Shown here: one piece after another, positions 55,985-64,000 of the stretch
Position numbering within the stretch: the stretch's first letter is position 1
Layout: the number at the start of each line of letters is the position of its first letter
Assembly: GCA_016714535.1 (NCBI GenBank)
Contig: JADKDR010000014.1
Location: 1 to 64,000, forward strand
Direction: 5' to 3'
Length of the DNA stretch: 64,000 bases
From: Bacteroidota bacterium
GTDB taxonomy: Bacteria; Bacteroidota; Bacteroidia; AKYH767-A; OLB10
Program-made: the position numbers and the translations under genes
The notes under the pieces: model-generated
What the model was told of the DNA's origin: nothing
Databases searched by the model: none
The model's input: the letters and a program-made list of their open reading frames with translations, nothing else

Positions 55985-57157
55985 ATGAATGGAAACACAA
56001 ACTCCAATCCTGCGACACAATTTATTGGCATGAGTGATAATAAGGATTTTGTTTTTAGAACGAATAATACAGAGCGATTTAGAGTAAAATCAAATGGTGA
56101 TTTCAAACTAGCTGGGTTAGGCTCCACTGTTGGAATGCTATATGTTGATGCAAATGGAATATTACAGGCAGGCAATAAACCAACGCCCTGCCTCCCGCTG
56201 CAAGGTCCACCCGTATGGCAAAGCATTGTTTCGCCAGCTACAATTTGGACATGCACTGATGTTAAAGTTGGGCTAGGTACAACTAGCCCTTTGGCCAAAC
56301 TTGATGTAACGCATGATGAACCGCAGGGAGGCTTAATATTACATCAATATAATACAACCAACAACTTTAAGCCAAGCGAAATTAAGTTTATGCATAATAA
56401 TTTGGCACAATGGTCAATTGGTAGTCATTTAGATCCTGTAAGCAGTGGACCACATTCATTTTTTATTTGGAATATACCTAATACTAAACCTTCACTATAT
56501 ATTGATCAATCAACTAATCGGTTTTTAATTAATTCTTCAATCCCAAGTTGGGCTACACATCCATTTCAACTTACTGTATCTCATGTAGAAAATCATGGTG
56601 GAATTGCCATTAATAAATCTACTTTTTCTAACAGGAAAAGTCAAATTAGTTTTCAGCAAAACTTTACAGAAAAGTATGCTATCGGAATTGACCGAGACCA
56701 CCTGAATGAACAAAACTTTTTTATCTGGGATGCCGAAGAAGGTGTAACAAGATTAATAATTGATAAAGATGGCCGGGTAGCAATTGGCACTGAACCGCCT
56801 GTTATATGGAATACAACAGTAAACTATAAATTATATGTAGGTGGTGGAATTGCTACACAAGATGTAAGAGTAACTTCGCAGAATTGGCCTGATTATGTTT
56901 TTGAAAAGGACTATCACCTTGAGGATATCGATGCACTTAAGTCATTTATTACAAAAAACAAACATTTACCGGGTATTCCATCCGCACAAGAAATTGCAAA
57001 AAACAACGGGTTTGAACTAGGCGCTATGCAAGTACTTTTGCTCCAAAAGTTAGAAGAGCAAACGCTTTATATTATTCAACTACAAGAGCAAATTAATCGA
57101 TTGAATAAAATCATAATTGAAGACCCGAAACAGAAGGGAGGGTTAGATGAAAAATAA
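55985..57157 (+). CDS. Tail-fibre-like protein with S74-type C-terminal region
   Basis: The 390-residue frame contains fibre-type phrases (FVFRTNNTERFRVKSNGDFKLAGLG; VGLGTTSPLAKLDV) and the well-known C-terminal block WPDYVFEKDYHLEDIDALKSFITKNKHLPGIPSAQEI. A coiled coil follows (LEEQTLYIIQLQEQINRLNKII). It lacks a signal peptide and a T9SS sorting domain. Its frame is open upstream of the ATG (IVNVARTEISQPERSDWT), so it is probably the C-terminal half of the SprB-repeat protein before it, separated by a frameshift. The next gene overlaps its end by 11 bp. Confidence 0.78.
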   Translation: MNGNTNSNPATQFIGMSDNKDFVFRTNNTERFRVKSNGDFKLAGLGSTVGMLYVDANGILQAGNKPTPCLPLQGPPVWQSIVSPATIWTCTDVKVGLGTTSPLAKLDVTHDEPQGGLILHQYNTTNNFKPSEIKFMHNNLAQWSIGSHLDPVSSGPHSFFIWNIPNTKPSLYIDQSTNRFLINSSIPSWATHPFQLTVSHVENHGGIAINKSTFSNRKSQISFQQNFTEKYAIGIDRDHLNEQNFFIWDAEEGVTRLIIDKDGRVAIGTEPPVIWNTTVNYKLYVGGGIATQDVRVTSQNWPDYVFEKDYHLEDIDALKSFITKNKHLPGIPSAQEIAKNNGFELGAMQVLLLQKLEEQTLYIIQLQEQINRLNKIIIEDPKQKGGLDEK

Positions 57158-58259
57158 ATATTTTGCAATATTAATATTGATCATCTTAATGGGTAATAAC
57201 TTTATTAAAGCGCAAATAGTAACGCTGGAAGGTCGTCAATTTAAGATTGGTGCAAACACACAACCTGCCAACTATTACGATGTATATAATATAAAGTCAC
57301 AATTAAATACCGCTGCTACCAATGCTGTAACAGGGTATATATACGATGATAAAGGAAATCCGATTAAAGATGCTGTGGTTTTTGGAGCTAATTGGTTGTA
57401 TACTATTCAAGATGTTTATTTAGCAATGGGCTTACCTTCTACTCCATTCGTGCCAGAAGATGATAAATTTGAACACAGCACTGCTTTAACGTTCACTCAG
57501 TCTAATGGATATTTTGAAATAGTTCCATATAACCACGTACAATTTGGGATTCAAGATCCGCATCGGATTGTAAACTTAAATTACATGGGGGTAGGAACCG
57601 ATAAGGATTTTTATGGTCCGGGATGGCAGTACAAAGGTGGTTTTGGAGAAATACAAATCGCAAATCCCACAAGCCCATTAATTTTAGCAAGAGTAACTAC
57701 AGGATACGATGCTGTTGCCTCTAATGAAGTAGTTGACATAAATGAAAGCAGAAATTACTATGGGCATAATTCACTTACAGCCTTTGATTTAACGCTTAAA
57801 GGAAACTCAAATCTAACAGCACGAAAAGAAATTCATTTAAAAAATGAGCTTCATGCACAAGCAAGCATAAATAACGAAACACATATATTTACTTCGGCTG
57901 GTTATCCGGAATGTGATAACTTTAATGGCTTTGCCCGTTTATCAAATCCAGCGGTATCTAGCCAGGATGTGATAAATAATAGTTCAAATGAAATTGAAAT
58001 TCAATTTAACATAAACTCGGAATTAGATGCTAGAATTTACCCCAATCCCAGTAACGGAATATTTACAATACAGGTAAATAATACTAATAAAGAAATGGTA
58101 AAAATTTTAGTGCAGAATTTATTAGGCGAGACCATTTGGCAGCACACCACAGTAAATAAACAAGTTGATGTTAATTTTGAATCGCTTGCCAAGGGAGTGT
58201 ATATTGTGCAAGTAAAAAATAGTTTTAAATCCATATCACGCAAATTAATAATTAAATAA
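57147..58259 (+). CDS. Secreted T9SS sorting-domain protein of unknown function
   Basis: Signal peptide (NNFIKAQ), a carboxypeptidase-regulatory-like segment (VTGYIYDDKGNPIKDAVVFGANW), an unrecognised middle and a T9SS sorting domain (IYPNPSNGIFTIQV … GVYIVQVKN). ATG overlaps the previous gene by 11 bp, so it is translated from the same mRNA. Likely a surface protein made together with the fibre-like protein. Confidence 0.82.
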   Translation: MKNKYFAILILIILMGNNFIKAQIVTLEGRQFKIGANTQPANYYDVYNIKSQLNTAATNAVTGYIYDDKGNPIKDAVVFGANWLYTIQDVYLAMGLPSTPFVPEDDKFEHSTALTFTQSNGYFEIVPYNHVQFGIQDPHRIVNLNYMGVGTDKDFYGPGWQYKGGFGEIQIANPTSPLILARVTTGYDAVASNEVVDINESRNYYGHNSLTAFDLTLKGNSNLTARKEIHLKNELHAQASINNETHIFTSAGYPECDNFNGFARLSNPAVSSQDVINNSSNEIEIQFNINSELDARIYPNPSNGIFTIQVNNTNKEMVKILVQNLLGETIWQHTTVNKQVDVNFESLAKGVYIVQVKNSFKSISRKLIIK

Positions 58260-58269
58260 AACAATTAAA

Positions 58270-59907
58270 ATGAAAAACATTCTACTATTTTTAATAAGCC
58301 TGTTTCCTATAATTACCATGGGGCAGAACTGGCAATGGGCCAAGCAAGTGGGAGGCAGTGCCCAACAATCGTACGATCACGGAAATGTAAAAACAGATGG
58401 TACAAATTTTTATCTGTACGGAACGTTTTCAGGCGTAATGCAGTTGCAATCGGGAACTTTTAATTCAAATGGGGTAAGCGATTTTTTTATAATCAAATAC
58501 GATAACAATGGAAATGAGCAGTGGGTGAAGACTTTTGGAGGATACAATTCCAGCAGTCAGGGCGAAAATATAAGTGCACTTTATGATTCGGTTTCCAATT
58601 GTATTTATTTGACAGGAACTTTTCAGGGCAGCATGAGTTTGGGAGGTAGTAATCTGGTGTCAAATGGATATGGGAGAAATTTTTTGGCAAAGATGGATTT
58701 AACAGGTACCGTACTTTGGGCAAAAAAAATATGGACACGGGTAAGCTCCAACTTGAACGATTATGAACGGATGGGTTGGGTTCTTCAAAAAAATGGGATT
58801 ATCGTTATTTACTCAAACCTACTAGACACAGCATATTTTGATGGGTTAGTCGCAGGCCCCGGGGGCTGTCTGGCAAAATTAGATGGAAATGGCACTTGCT
58901 TTTTTACGCGCCATTTTTATGATTTTTCTGCACCTCCTCCCAGTTATGAAGGGGGATTTTCGATAAAGTATGTGGGGTCGGATATGATAATATTAGGAAA
59001 TTTTAAAAACACCCTTTGGATAGATACGGCCGTGGTAACTTCGAATGGCGATTATGATATGCTACTAGCTCGTGCCGACTCCAATGGACATATTAAATGG
59101 ATAAAACGGTTCGGGTACGGAAATATAGATTTCTTTGGAGATCATGGTATAGACGCTTATGGTAATTTATATGCAGTAGGTGGTTTTGGTGATTCCATTT
59201 CGTTTAATGGCAATTCATTTTATAGTCCTGTTATAGATTTTATTTTTATGAAATTTGATAGTATTGGTAATTTGATTTTTGCAAACCAAGGCAACTCATC
59301 CACCACTATTATTAACCCAGGCCAAATGGTTGCAGACAATGATGGTAATACTTATGTTGCAGGAGATTTTACTGGTTCTGTTACATTCGGAAACTATAGT
59401 ATCTCAACTACTAATCAAATTGCTGCGTTTTTAGCACGCTTTAATAGCAATGGTGATTGCCTTGGTGTTAAACATTTTGGCAAAGCAGATGCTTCAAGTA
59501 TAGTAGTGGACCAAATGGGCAATCCGGTAGTGGCTGGAGGTATTGCCAACACGGTAACCATAGGTAACAATACCTTTACAACCAACGGGCCCTGGGATGT
59601 TTACCTTGCCAAGTGTGATATATTCACAGGCATTGGAGGCAATGAAAAAACCCCTAACAGTCAACTCCACATATACGCCAACCCCAATGCCGGTAAGTGC
59701 AACATAACCATACCCGATGATTTAGTAAATGAAAAAGAATTAACATTGAGCATATACGATAACACAGGCAAAATGATTCAACAAAAATCGGTAGCGTTAA
59801 CCAATGGAAAAGTAAAGGTAAACTTAGAAGCACAAGCCAAGGGAGTGTATACAGTAACAGTTACAAACGGAGTAAAATTTTACCATGGTAAAATTGTGTT
59901 TGAGTGA
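58270..59907 (+). CDS. SBBP-type propeller protein with T9SS sorting domain
   Basis: Signal peptide (TMGQ), repeats of ~55–60 residues like GGSAQQSYDHG…GTNFYLYGTFSG…FNSNGVSDFFIIKYDNNGNEQWVK, and a T9SS sorting domain (IYANPNAGKCNITI … GVYTVTVTNG). It is last in the operon, 10 bp behind the previous gene. It resembles the frameshifted propeller protein at 20272–22931 but has no Ig-like domains. Confidence 0.87.
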   Translation: MKNILLFLISLFPIITMGQNWQWAKQVGGSAQQSYDHGNVKTDGTNFYLYGTFSGVMQLQSGTFNSNGVSDFFIIKYDNNGNEQWVKTFGGYNSSSQGENISALYDSVSNCIYLTGTFQGSMSLGGSNLVSNGYGRNFLAKMDLTGTVLWAKKIWTRVSSNLNDYERMGWVLQKNGIIVIYSNLLDTAYFDGLVAGPGGCLAKLDGNGTCFFTRHFYDFSAPPPSYEGGFSIKYVGSDMIILGNFKNTLWIDTAVVTSNGDYDMLLARADSNGHIKWIKRFGYGNIDFFGDHGIDAYGNLYAVGGFGDSISFNGNSFYSPVIDFIFMKFDSIGNLIFANQGNSSTTIINPGQMVADNDGNTYVAGDFTGSVTFGNYSISTTNQIAAFLARFNSNGDCLGVKHFGKADASSIVVDQMGNPVVAGGIANTVTIGNNTFTTNGPWDVYLAKCDIFTGIGGNEKTPNSQLHIYANPNAGKCNITIPDDLVNEKELTLSIYDNTGKMIQQKSVALTNGKVKVNLEAQAKGVYTVTVTNGVKFYHGKIVFE

Positions 59908-59992
59908 AAGTTGGTAACATATTAATCGGCTACTTTATAGCAGTTGCGAGGCCGGTATATTTTTGCAAGATTATCCTACTAAAATAAAACTA

Positions 59993-60018
59993 AAAAGCCA
60001 CCCATCAGGGTGGCTTTT
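59993..60018. terminator. Bidirectional terminator between converging genes
   Basis: An 11-bp perfect stem (AAAAGCCACCC / GGGTGGCTTTT) with ATCA loop between the operon ending at 59907 and the minus-strand S74 gene. Confidence 0.88.
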
Positions 60019-60102
60019 AGAATATTGTTTGCAAGGGCAAACTATCTAATAATCGTAACTGCGGCTAAGTGTTTTTTTTAACTAGTTGCCAGATTACATT
60101 AA

Positions 60103-61743
60103 TTATTTCGTTACCACCATCAGCTTGGTATCTGCACTACGGCTGCCTATTTCAAGTGTGTAGGTGTATGTACCTTGTGCTAATTCGTTTGCATTCACAA
60201 TAACTTGTGTTTTGCCGGCTGCGTTTAATGATTTAACAAGGTTACCATTTAAATCACGAATAATAATTGAAGCTTGTGCCGCATCACCACAGTTGAAACG
60301 GATGATAGTAGTTTGATTGAAAGGGTTTGGCGTGTTTTGCTCTAACGAATAATCTGCACGTATAGCAGCTGATTCATTCGCAGATTTTGCATTTCCTGCT
60401 GAGTTGTTAATCATAGCTTCAAGTGCTTCAATTTTTTGTTGCTGCTCATTGATTATTTTTTGTTGTTCCTTAATAGCGTTAATCGTGATGTACCATAAGG
60501 CGTTTGGATCAAAGGTCAGATAATTGGTTCCTTGCTTTACAATTACTTCATTTCCATTGGCGTCTTCTTCAACTATTTGTCCCATTGGTTTTTCTTCCAC
60601 CATATAAGGTGCTATTTCTTGCATATCCTGAGCTATGATACCAACAAACTCGCGGCCATCAGCATGTGGAAATTTATCGTTGTACTTAAATGTAACAGGA
60701 TTAATTTTTAATAATTGTTCAAGACCATCTTTAAATGGAGTAATATCTTTTTTCAATCTTCGGTCGCTGCGTACACCCCAAGCTCCGCCACCAGTTTGAA
60801 AGCCTTTTCCTACAACTTCTAAATCGCCACCGATAAATAAATCTTCATCGCCATTGGCATTTAAATTACTTGTTCCCGGTGTAAAAACATCGGACATTAC
60901 ATTTATAAATGAACTCATGCTGTCGCCACCGCAGTTGATAACGCCATTTCCAGAAGAGGTATATAAGTCAGCTCCAGAGAATATATCACCTGCTATAACA
61001 TTAACACCACCAGAAGTAATAGTAAGTTTATTTCCACATGTTGTTGCTCCCGTAACCGCTAAGGTACCTCCTATGGTTGCATTACTAGATATACCAGCTG
61101 TTCCTACTACATTAAATGTGTTTGTTCCTTCTGTAAAACTACCTACAGTGAGTTTATCATTTGTTGCAATTGAATTACCACCTGCATCAATAAAATTTTC
61201 GGCACTACCAAAGTTTATGGTATCGCCAAAAAACACATTGCCTCCAGCGGTAAGGGTTCCGGAGGCAGTAATATTTCCACTTACATTCATAGAGGCACCG
61301 AAAGTTGAATTGTTGGATACTTGTAAATTTCCATCAATTCTTCCTGTGCCTATTACATGTAGCTGTGACGTTGGGGCCGGATTATTAATGCCGACAAAAT
61401 TATTGGCTACCAGACAGGTAATTGGACTTGTACCAATGTTTAAATTACGGATAGTGTAATCATCATTGCCTAGACCTCCGGTTTGCCAAATCGCTACCCC
61501 GTTAGTACGATAACTTACGGTGTTTGAATTGCCTGGATTTTTTTTATCCATAAAGATAAAGGCGCTTGCCGTGTTACTTTTTACCTGCACGGCCACGCCA
61601 CCTGTAGCGTTAAACACATCGAGCCTTACTGTTGGTGTTACAGTTCCAATTCCTACATTACCGGTTGACGGAAACGTGTTTTGTGCTTGCGATGCAATTG
61701 TTGCAACAGAAGCAATTGCGAGTGTGAAGATTTTTTTTCTCAT
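60103..61743 (-). CDS. Tail-fibre-like S74 protein with T9SS sorting domain
   Basis: The 546-residue protein has a signal peptide (ATIASQAQ), then a beta-helical stalk with GNVGIGTVTPTVRLDV and many short repeats. The S74 domain starts at SDRRLKKDI (~330) and contains FVGIIAQDMQEIAP. A coiled coil (IKEQQKIINEQQQKIEALEAM) and a sorting domain (NTPNPFNQTTIIRF … AQGTYTYTL … KLMVVTK) follow. It is a paralog of the two genes at the left end of the window; the sorting domain sequence is nearly the same but the DNA has drifted. A palindrome shared with the adjacent response-regulator gene lies just upstream of its promoter. Confidence 0.9.
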   Translation of the reverse strand: MRKKIFTLAIASVATIASQAQNTFPSTGNVGIGTVTPTVRLDVFNATGGVAVQVKSNTASAFIFMDKKNPGNSNTVSYRTNGVAIWQTGGLGNDDYTIRNLNIGTSPITCLVANNFVGINNPAPTSQLHVIGTGRIDGNLQVSNNSTFGASMNVSGNITASGTLTAGGNVFFGDTINFGSAENFIDAGGNSIATNDKLTVGSFTEGTNTFNVVGTAGISSNATIGGTLAVTGATTCGNKLTITSGGVNVIAGDIFSGADLYTSSGNGVINCGGDSMSSFINVMSDVFTPGTSNLNANGDEDLFIGGDLEVVGKGFQTGGGAWGVRSDRRLKKDITPFKDGLEQLLKINPVTFKYNDKFPHADGREFVGIIAQDMQEIAPYMVEEKPMGQIVEEDANGNEVIVKQGTNYLTFDPNALWYITINAIKEQQKIINEQQQKIEALEAMINNSAGNAKSANESAAIRADYSLEQNTPNPFNQTTIIRFNCGDAAQASIIIRDLNGNLVKSLNAAGKTQVIVNANELAQGTYTYTLEIGSRSADTKLMVVTK

Positions 61744-61787
61744 AAGTGATTTTTTTTAAAATTGTTAATTGATTGGAATTTGTTCGA

Positions 61788-61818
61788 CAAAGAAAAGGTG
61801 AGAAAAGGCTCTTAGCAA
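61788..61818 (-). promoter_or_regulatory. Promoter of the S74 gene
   Basis: On the minus strand: TTG (61816–61818), 20 bp, TTTCTTTG (61788–61795; one base off TAnnTTTG). The palindrome at 61820–61833 abuts the -33 box, a place typical of activator sites. Confidence 0.5.
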
Positions 61819-61819
61819 T

Positions 61820-61833
61820 TACCAAACGTGGTA
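61820..61833. promoter_or_regulatory. Palindrome TACCA-N4-TGGTA, candidate response-regulator site 1
   Basis: TACCAAACGTGGTA, 77 bp upstream of the S74 start codon. With flanks it fits TTACCAAAYRTGGTAGT, shared with site 2 at 62646. A 10-bp segment of it (61828–61837) recurs inverted at 61922–61931. Confidence 0.65.
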
Positions 61834-61950
61834 GTATTTTAGGTGATGGCCCCTTGGAATATTAGCATTTTTATGGCAATTCCATGCCTGACATAAATTA
61901 TAAGGACTATAAACAATTAGGATACTACCACAATAGATTTAGTGCAATAC

Positions 61951-62592
61951 CTAAAGCAAGCTAAAAAAAAGTTTCTGAGTTATTGCTTTTGCAACTGCTT
62001 CTGTCATTGAGCTTACATGTAATTTTTCGTAAATCTTTTTCATGTGAGCACGCACCGTATCGTACGTAATATTTAACTTGTCCGAAATCATTTTGTATGA
62101 TAGACCATCTACTAAAAGTGATAGTACTTCTTTTTCGCGCAAGCTTAAATTAAAATCTTCTTTTTGCGGTTCTTGAAACTGTAATAATACTTTGCGTGCA
62201 ATGCTGGGTGTCATGGGGGCACCACCGGTATATACTTCGCGTATGGCCTGTAGTATATTTTTAGGATCTGTATTTTTTAAAATATATCCTGCTGCTCCCG
62301 CTTTTATAGCAGCAAAAACTTTTTCATCATCATCAAATACAGTTTGCATTAATATCTGAACAGTAGGGAATGTTTTACGTATAAGTTTTACGCCTTCTAT
62401 TCCATTCATACCAGGCATGTCAATATCCATAATCACTACATCGGGTTTTGTTTGTTGAATGTTAGTAATTACATCAATGCAGTTTGCATACGATGCTAAA
62501 AGGTCGAAATCTCCGGCATCTTCCAGCAACATTGCAATGGAATCTCGTAGCATTTCGTTATCATCAAAAAGAACAACTTTTATTCCGCTCAT
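61951..62592 (-). CDS. NarL/LuxR-type response regulator
   Basis: The 213-residue protein has a receiver domain (~1–120; acidic pocket FDDNE at 9–13, phospho-Asp ~56 in VIMDIDMPGMNG, Lys in GYILKN) and a LuxR-type HTH (~145–205; LSLREKEVLSLLVDGLSYKMISDKLNITYDTVRAHMKKIYEKL). The sensor kinase gene is just upstream on the same strand. The same palindrome occurs upstream of this gene and upstream of the S74 gene, so it probably controls both. Confidence 0.93.
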   Translation of the reverse strand: MSGIKVVLFDDNEMLRDSIAMLLEDAGDFDLLASYANCIDVITNIQQTKPDVVIMDIDMPGMNGIEGVKLIRKTFPTVQILMQTVFDDDEKVFAAIKAGAAGYILKNTDPKNILQAIREVYTGGAPMTPSIARKVLLQFQEPQKEDFNLSLREKEVLSLLVDGLSYKMISDKLNITYDTVRAHMKKIYEKLHVSSMTEAVAKAITQKLFFSLL

Positions 62593-62645
62593 GGTTTAGA
62601 ATATAGATTGACGCAAAATTGTACTAACTTCATTAAAAGTAATAT

Positions 62646-62659
62646 TACCAAATATGGTA
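62646..62659. promoter_or_regulatory. Palindrome TACCA-N4-TGGTA, candidate response-regulator site 2
   Basis: TACCAAATATGGTA, 54 bp upstream of the response-regulator start codon, between it and the kinase stop. Fifteen of seventeen bases including flanks equal site 1. Confidence 0.65.
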
Positions 62660-62708
62660 GTTTTTTCTTAGTCAGATAACTCGCCTTCACTCGGTATTGC
62701 TTTTATAA

Positions 62709-64000
62709 TCAAATACTAACAGTCAATTCAATTTTAACGCCTTCGTTCAGCGAGGACGTAACGTAAAAACGTGCTTTAATTTCTTCTGCCCTTGCTTTCA
62801 TGTTTTTTAAACCGTTGCCGTTGTAAGCCACAACATTATCGGTGTCGAATCCGATTCCATTATCTAATATTTCCAAGCACAATTTATTTTCTTTCACCTT
62901 AGCTATAACTTGCACTGTTGAAGCTTCAGAGTATTTCACTATATTGTTAATTGCTTCTTTATATATCAGAAAAATGTTTTTTCGATGCACGGGTGCAATG
63001 GTTGTGCTTTTTTCTTCATTATCAATATCAAACTCAAATAGAATTCCTTTTGGTGTAAGCATCATGGCTGCAAATGCCATCATGCGGTTTTTAAGTTGTT
63101 CAAAGTTTTCGTTGTTGGGGTTTAAGCTCCACACAATGTCGCTCATTTTTTCAATCAACTCGCGCGATGCTGCTCCAATTTTTTGCAGTACTTCTGTTTC
63201 GTTTCCATTTTTTGCGGCACGGTTTTTTGCCACTTCGCTGTATACAGAAATACTGCTGAGTGTGCTGCCCATATCATCATGTAACTCGCGACTTATTCGT
63301 AAGCGCTCATTTAATAACAATTGCTGATTTTCTATTTCTTTATTTTTGCGGTAACGGTAAAAGCCATATCCTCCAATAAGTAACACAACAAAAATTCCTG
63401 CTAACGAAAAATTGCGAATGATTTTTTGTTTTTGAATTTCGGCTGATGCCAAAGCTTGCTTTTTATCCTGTTCAGCTTTGGTTACTGCTTCCTTTTTAAC
63501 AAAGTCGTATTGCATTTGATTCTTTTCAATATTAATTCTGTATTCAATATCTACAACACTATCGTTATATGCATGATAAAGTTTAAAATGGTGATATGCA
63601 TCTTTATAATTTCCTTCAAGACTATCTAATTTGCTTAGCTGTAAATAACTGTACCGAATAGAAGGTTTAACCTTTAGGTCCTGGTACATATCAAGACTTT
63701 TTTTTAAATTAATTTTCGAGTTTTTATAGTCTTTTTTCTCAAGAAATATTTTAGCCTGAATTTCGTACACATCTGCTATGATGTATCTATACTGGTGTAA
63801 TGCGCTTAGACGCAATGTAGTATCACAAAATCTAAATGCTGTAGCATAGTTTCCTAATGCTGCATAAATGGATGCTATTCGTTTATACGATTGCGCTAGT
63901 TCGTAATTGTCTGAATAGCGTTTAGCAAGTTCAATAGTTTGATTGTAGTAATACATGGCACTATCATATTGCTCCATATCCATATATACCTTACCTATGT
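62709..64000 (-). CDS. Sensor histidine kinase with TPR sensor region (5' partial)
   Basis: The frame runs off the right edge, so the N-terminus is missing; the ATG at 63983 is internal to the TPR region (GKVYMDMEQYDSAMYYYNQ). Visible parts are TPR repeats (~1–140), a coiled coil, one membrane helix (~193–208), a HisKA_3 dimerisation domain with the phospho-His in RISRELHDDMGSTL, and a HATPase domain (LIYKEAINNIVKYSEAS; LDNGIGFD; GNGLKNMKARA). This is the common Bacteroidota type of kinase paired with a NarL-like regulator. The signal sensed is unknown, and the TPRs probably face the periplasm. Confidence 0.92.
   Translation of the reverse strand, partial: IGKVYMDMEQYDSAMYYYNQTIELAKRYSDNYELAQSYKRIASIYAALGNYATAFRFCDTTLRLSALHQYRYIIADVYEIQAKIFLEKKDYKNSKINLKKSLDMYQDLKVKPSIRYSYLQLSKLDSLEGNYKDAYHHFKLYHAYNDSVVDIEYRINIEKNQMQYDFVKKEAVTKAEQDKKQALASAEIQKQKIIRNFSLAGIFVVLLIGGYGFYRYRKNKEIENQQLLLNERLRISRELHDDMGSTLSSISVYSEVAKNRAAKNGNETEVLQKIGAASRELIEKMSDIVWSLNPNNENFEQLKNRMMAFAAMMLTPKGILFEFDIDNEEKSTTIAPVHRKNIFLIYKEAINNIVKYSEASTVQVIAKVKENKLCLEILDNGIGFDTDNVVAYNGNGLKNMKARAEEIKARFYVTSSLNEGVKIELTVSI

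Overview
The window comes from a Bacteroidota chromosome. Evidence for this: about fifteen predicted secreted proteins end in type IX secretion (T9SS) type A sorting domains (…PNPxxx…GxYxxxL…), the lipid A gene is an LpxC–FabZ fusion, several -7 boxes fit the Bacteroidota form TAnnTTTG, and the DNA is AT-rich. The genus cannot be fixed from sequence alone; a Chitinophagales/Sphingobacteriales-type organism fits.

Layout. 1–4.5 kb: two paralogous tail-fibre-like (peptidase S74) surface proteins with T9SS tails, sharing an identical 267-bp 3' cassette. 4.5–5.9 kb: a dead IS1380-type element. 6–18.3 kb: an accessory block with a TPR/CHAT protease gene (frameshifted), a secreted subtilisin, a seven-bladed propeller protein, a giant fibronectin III protein made of three 822-bp repeats, and a divergent ECF sigma factor followed by a membrane TPR protein. 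18.9–20.3 kb: a frameshifted IS4-type element. 20.3–30.7 kb: more T9SS cargo (a frameshifted propeller/Ig protein and two M43 metalloproteases), YbaB, and a lipoprotein/propeller pair divergent from an XRE repressor whose upstream DNA holds a perfect palindrome. 31–38.5 kb: a cytochrome c lipoprotein–YceI–DUF5777 run, an Ig-like T9SS protein, an archaemetzincin lipoprotein, a T9SS-tagged glutathione peroxidase, SerA and a Tat-exported superoxide dismutase.

38.6–45.9 kb is core genome: a hydrolase, tRNA-Arg(CCT), a glycosyltransferase, the lipid A genes lpxC/fabZ–lpxA with an ABC ATPase, purD, and an aldehyde dehydrogenase-like pseudoenzyme. 46–55 kb holds an Omp28-like T9SS protein, an M28 peptidase, a lipoprotein/outer-membrane barrel pair and trhO. 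55.3–59.9 kb is a surface-protein operon whose first gene starts across an out-of-frame heptanucleotide repeat. 60–64 kb holds a third S74/T9SS protein next to a two-component system; near-identical palindromes lie upstream of both the S74 gene and the response-regulator gene.

Main leads: (1) the shared palindrome tying the NarL-type regulator to the S74 adhesin gene; (2) the heptamer tract that would phase-switch a SprB-repeat protein; (3) the CHAT/subtilisin/FN3/sigma block between two broken IS elements; (4) the S74–T9SS architecture, in which self-cleavage would cut the protein off its own anchor signal. Several genes carry single-base frameshifts, some of them in homopolymers. These may be true decay or assembly error, and checking read support comes first.
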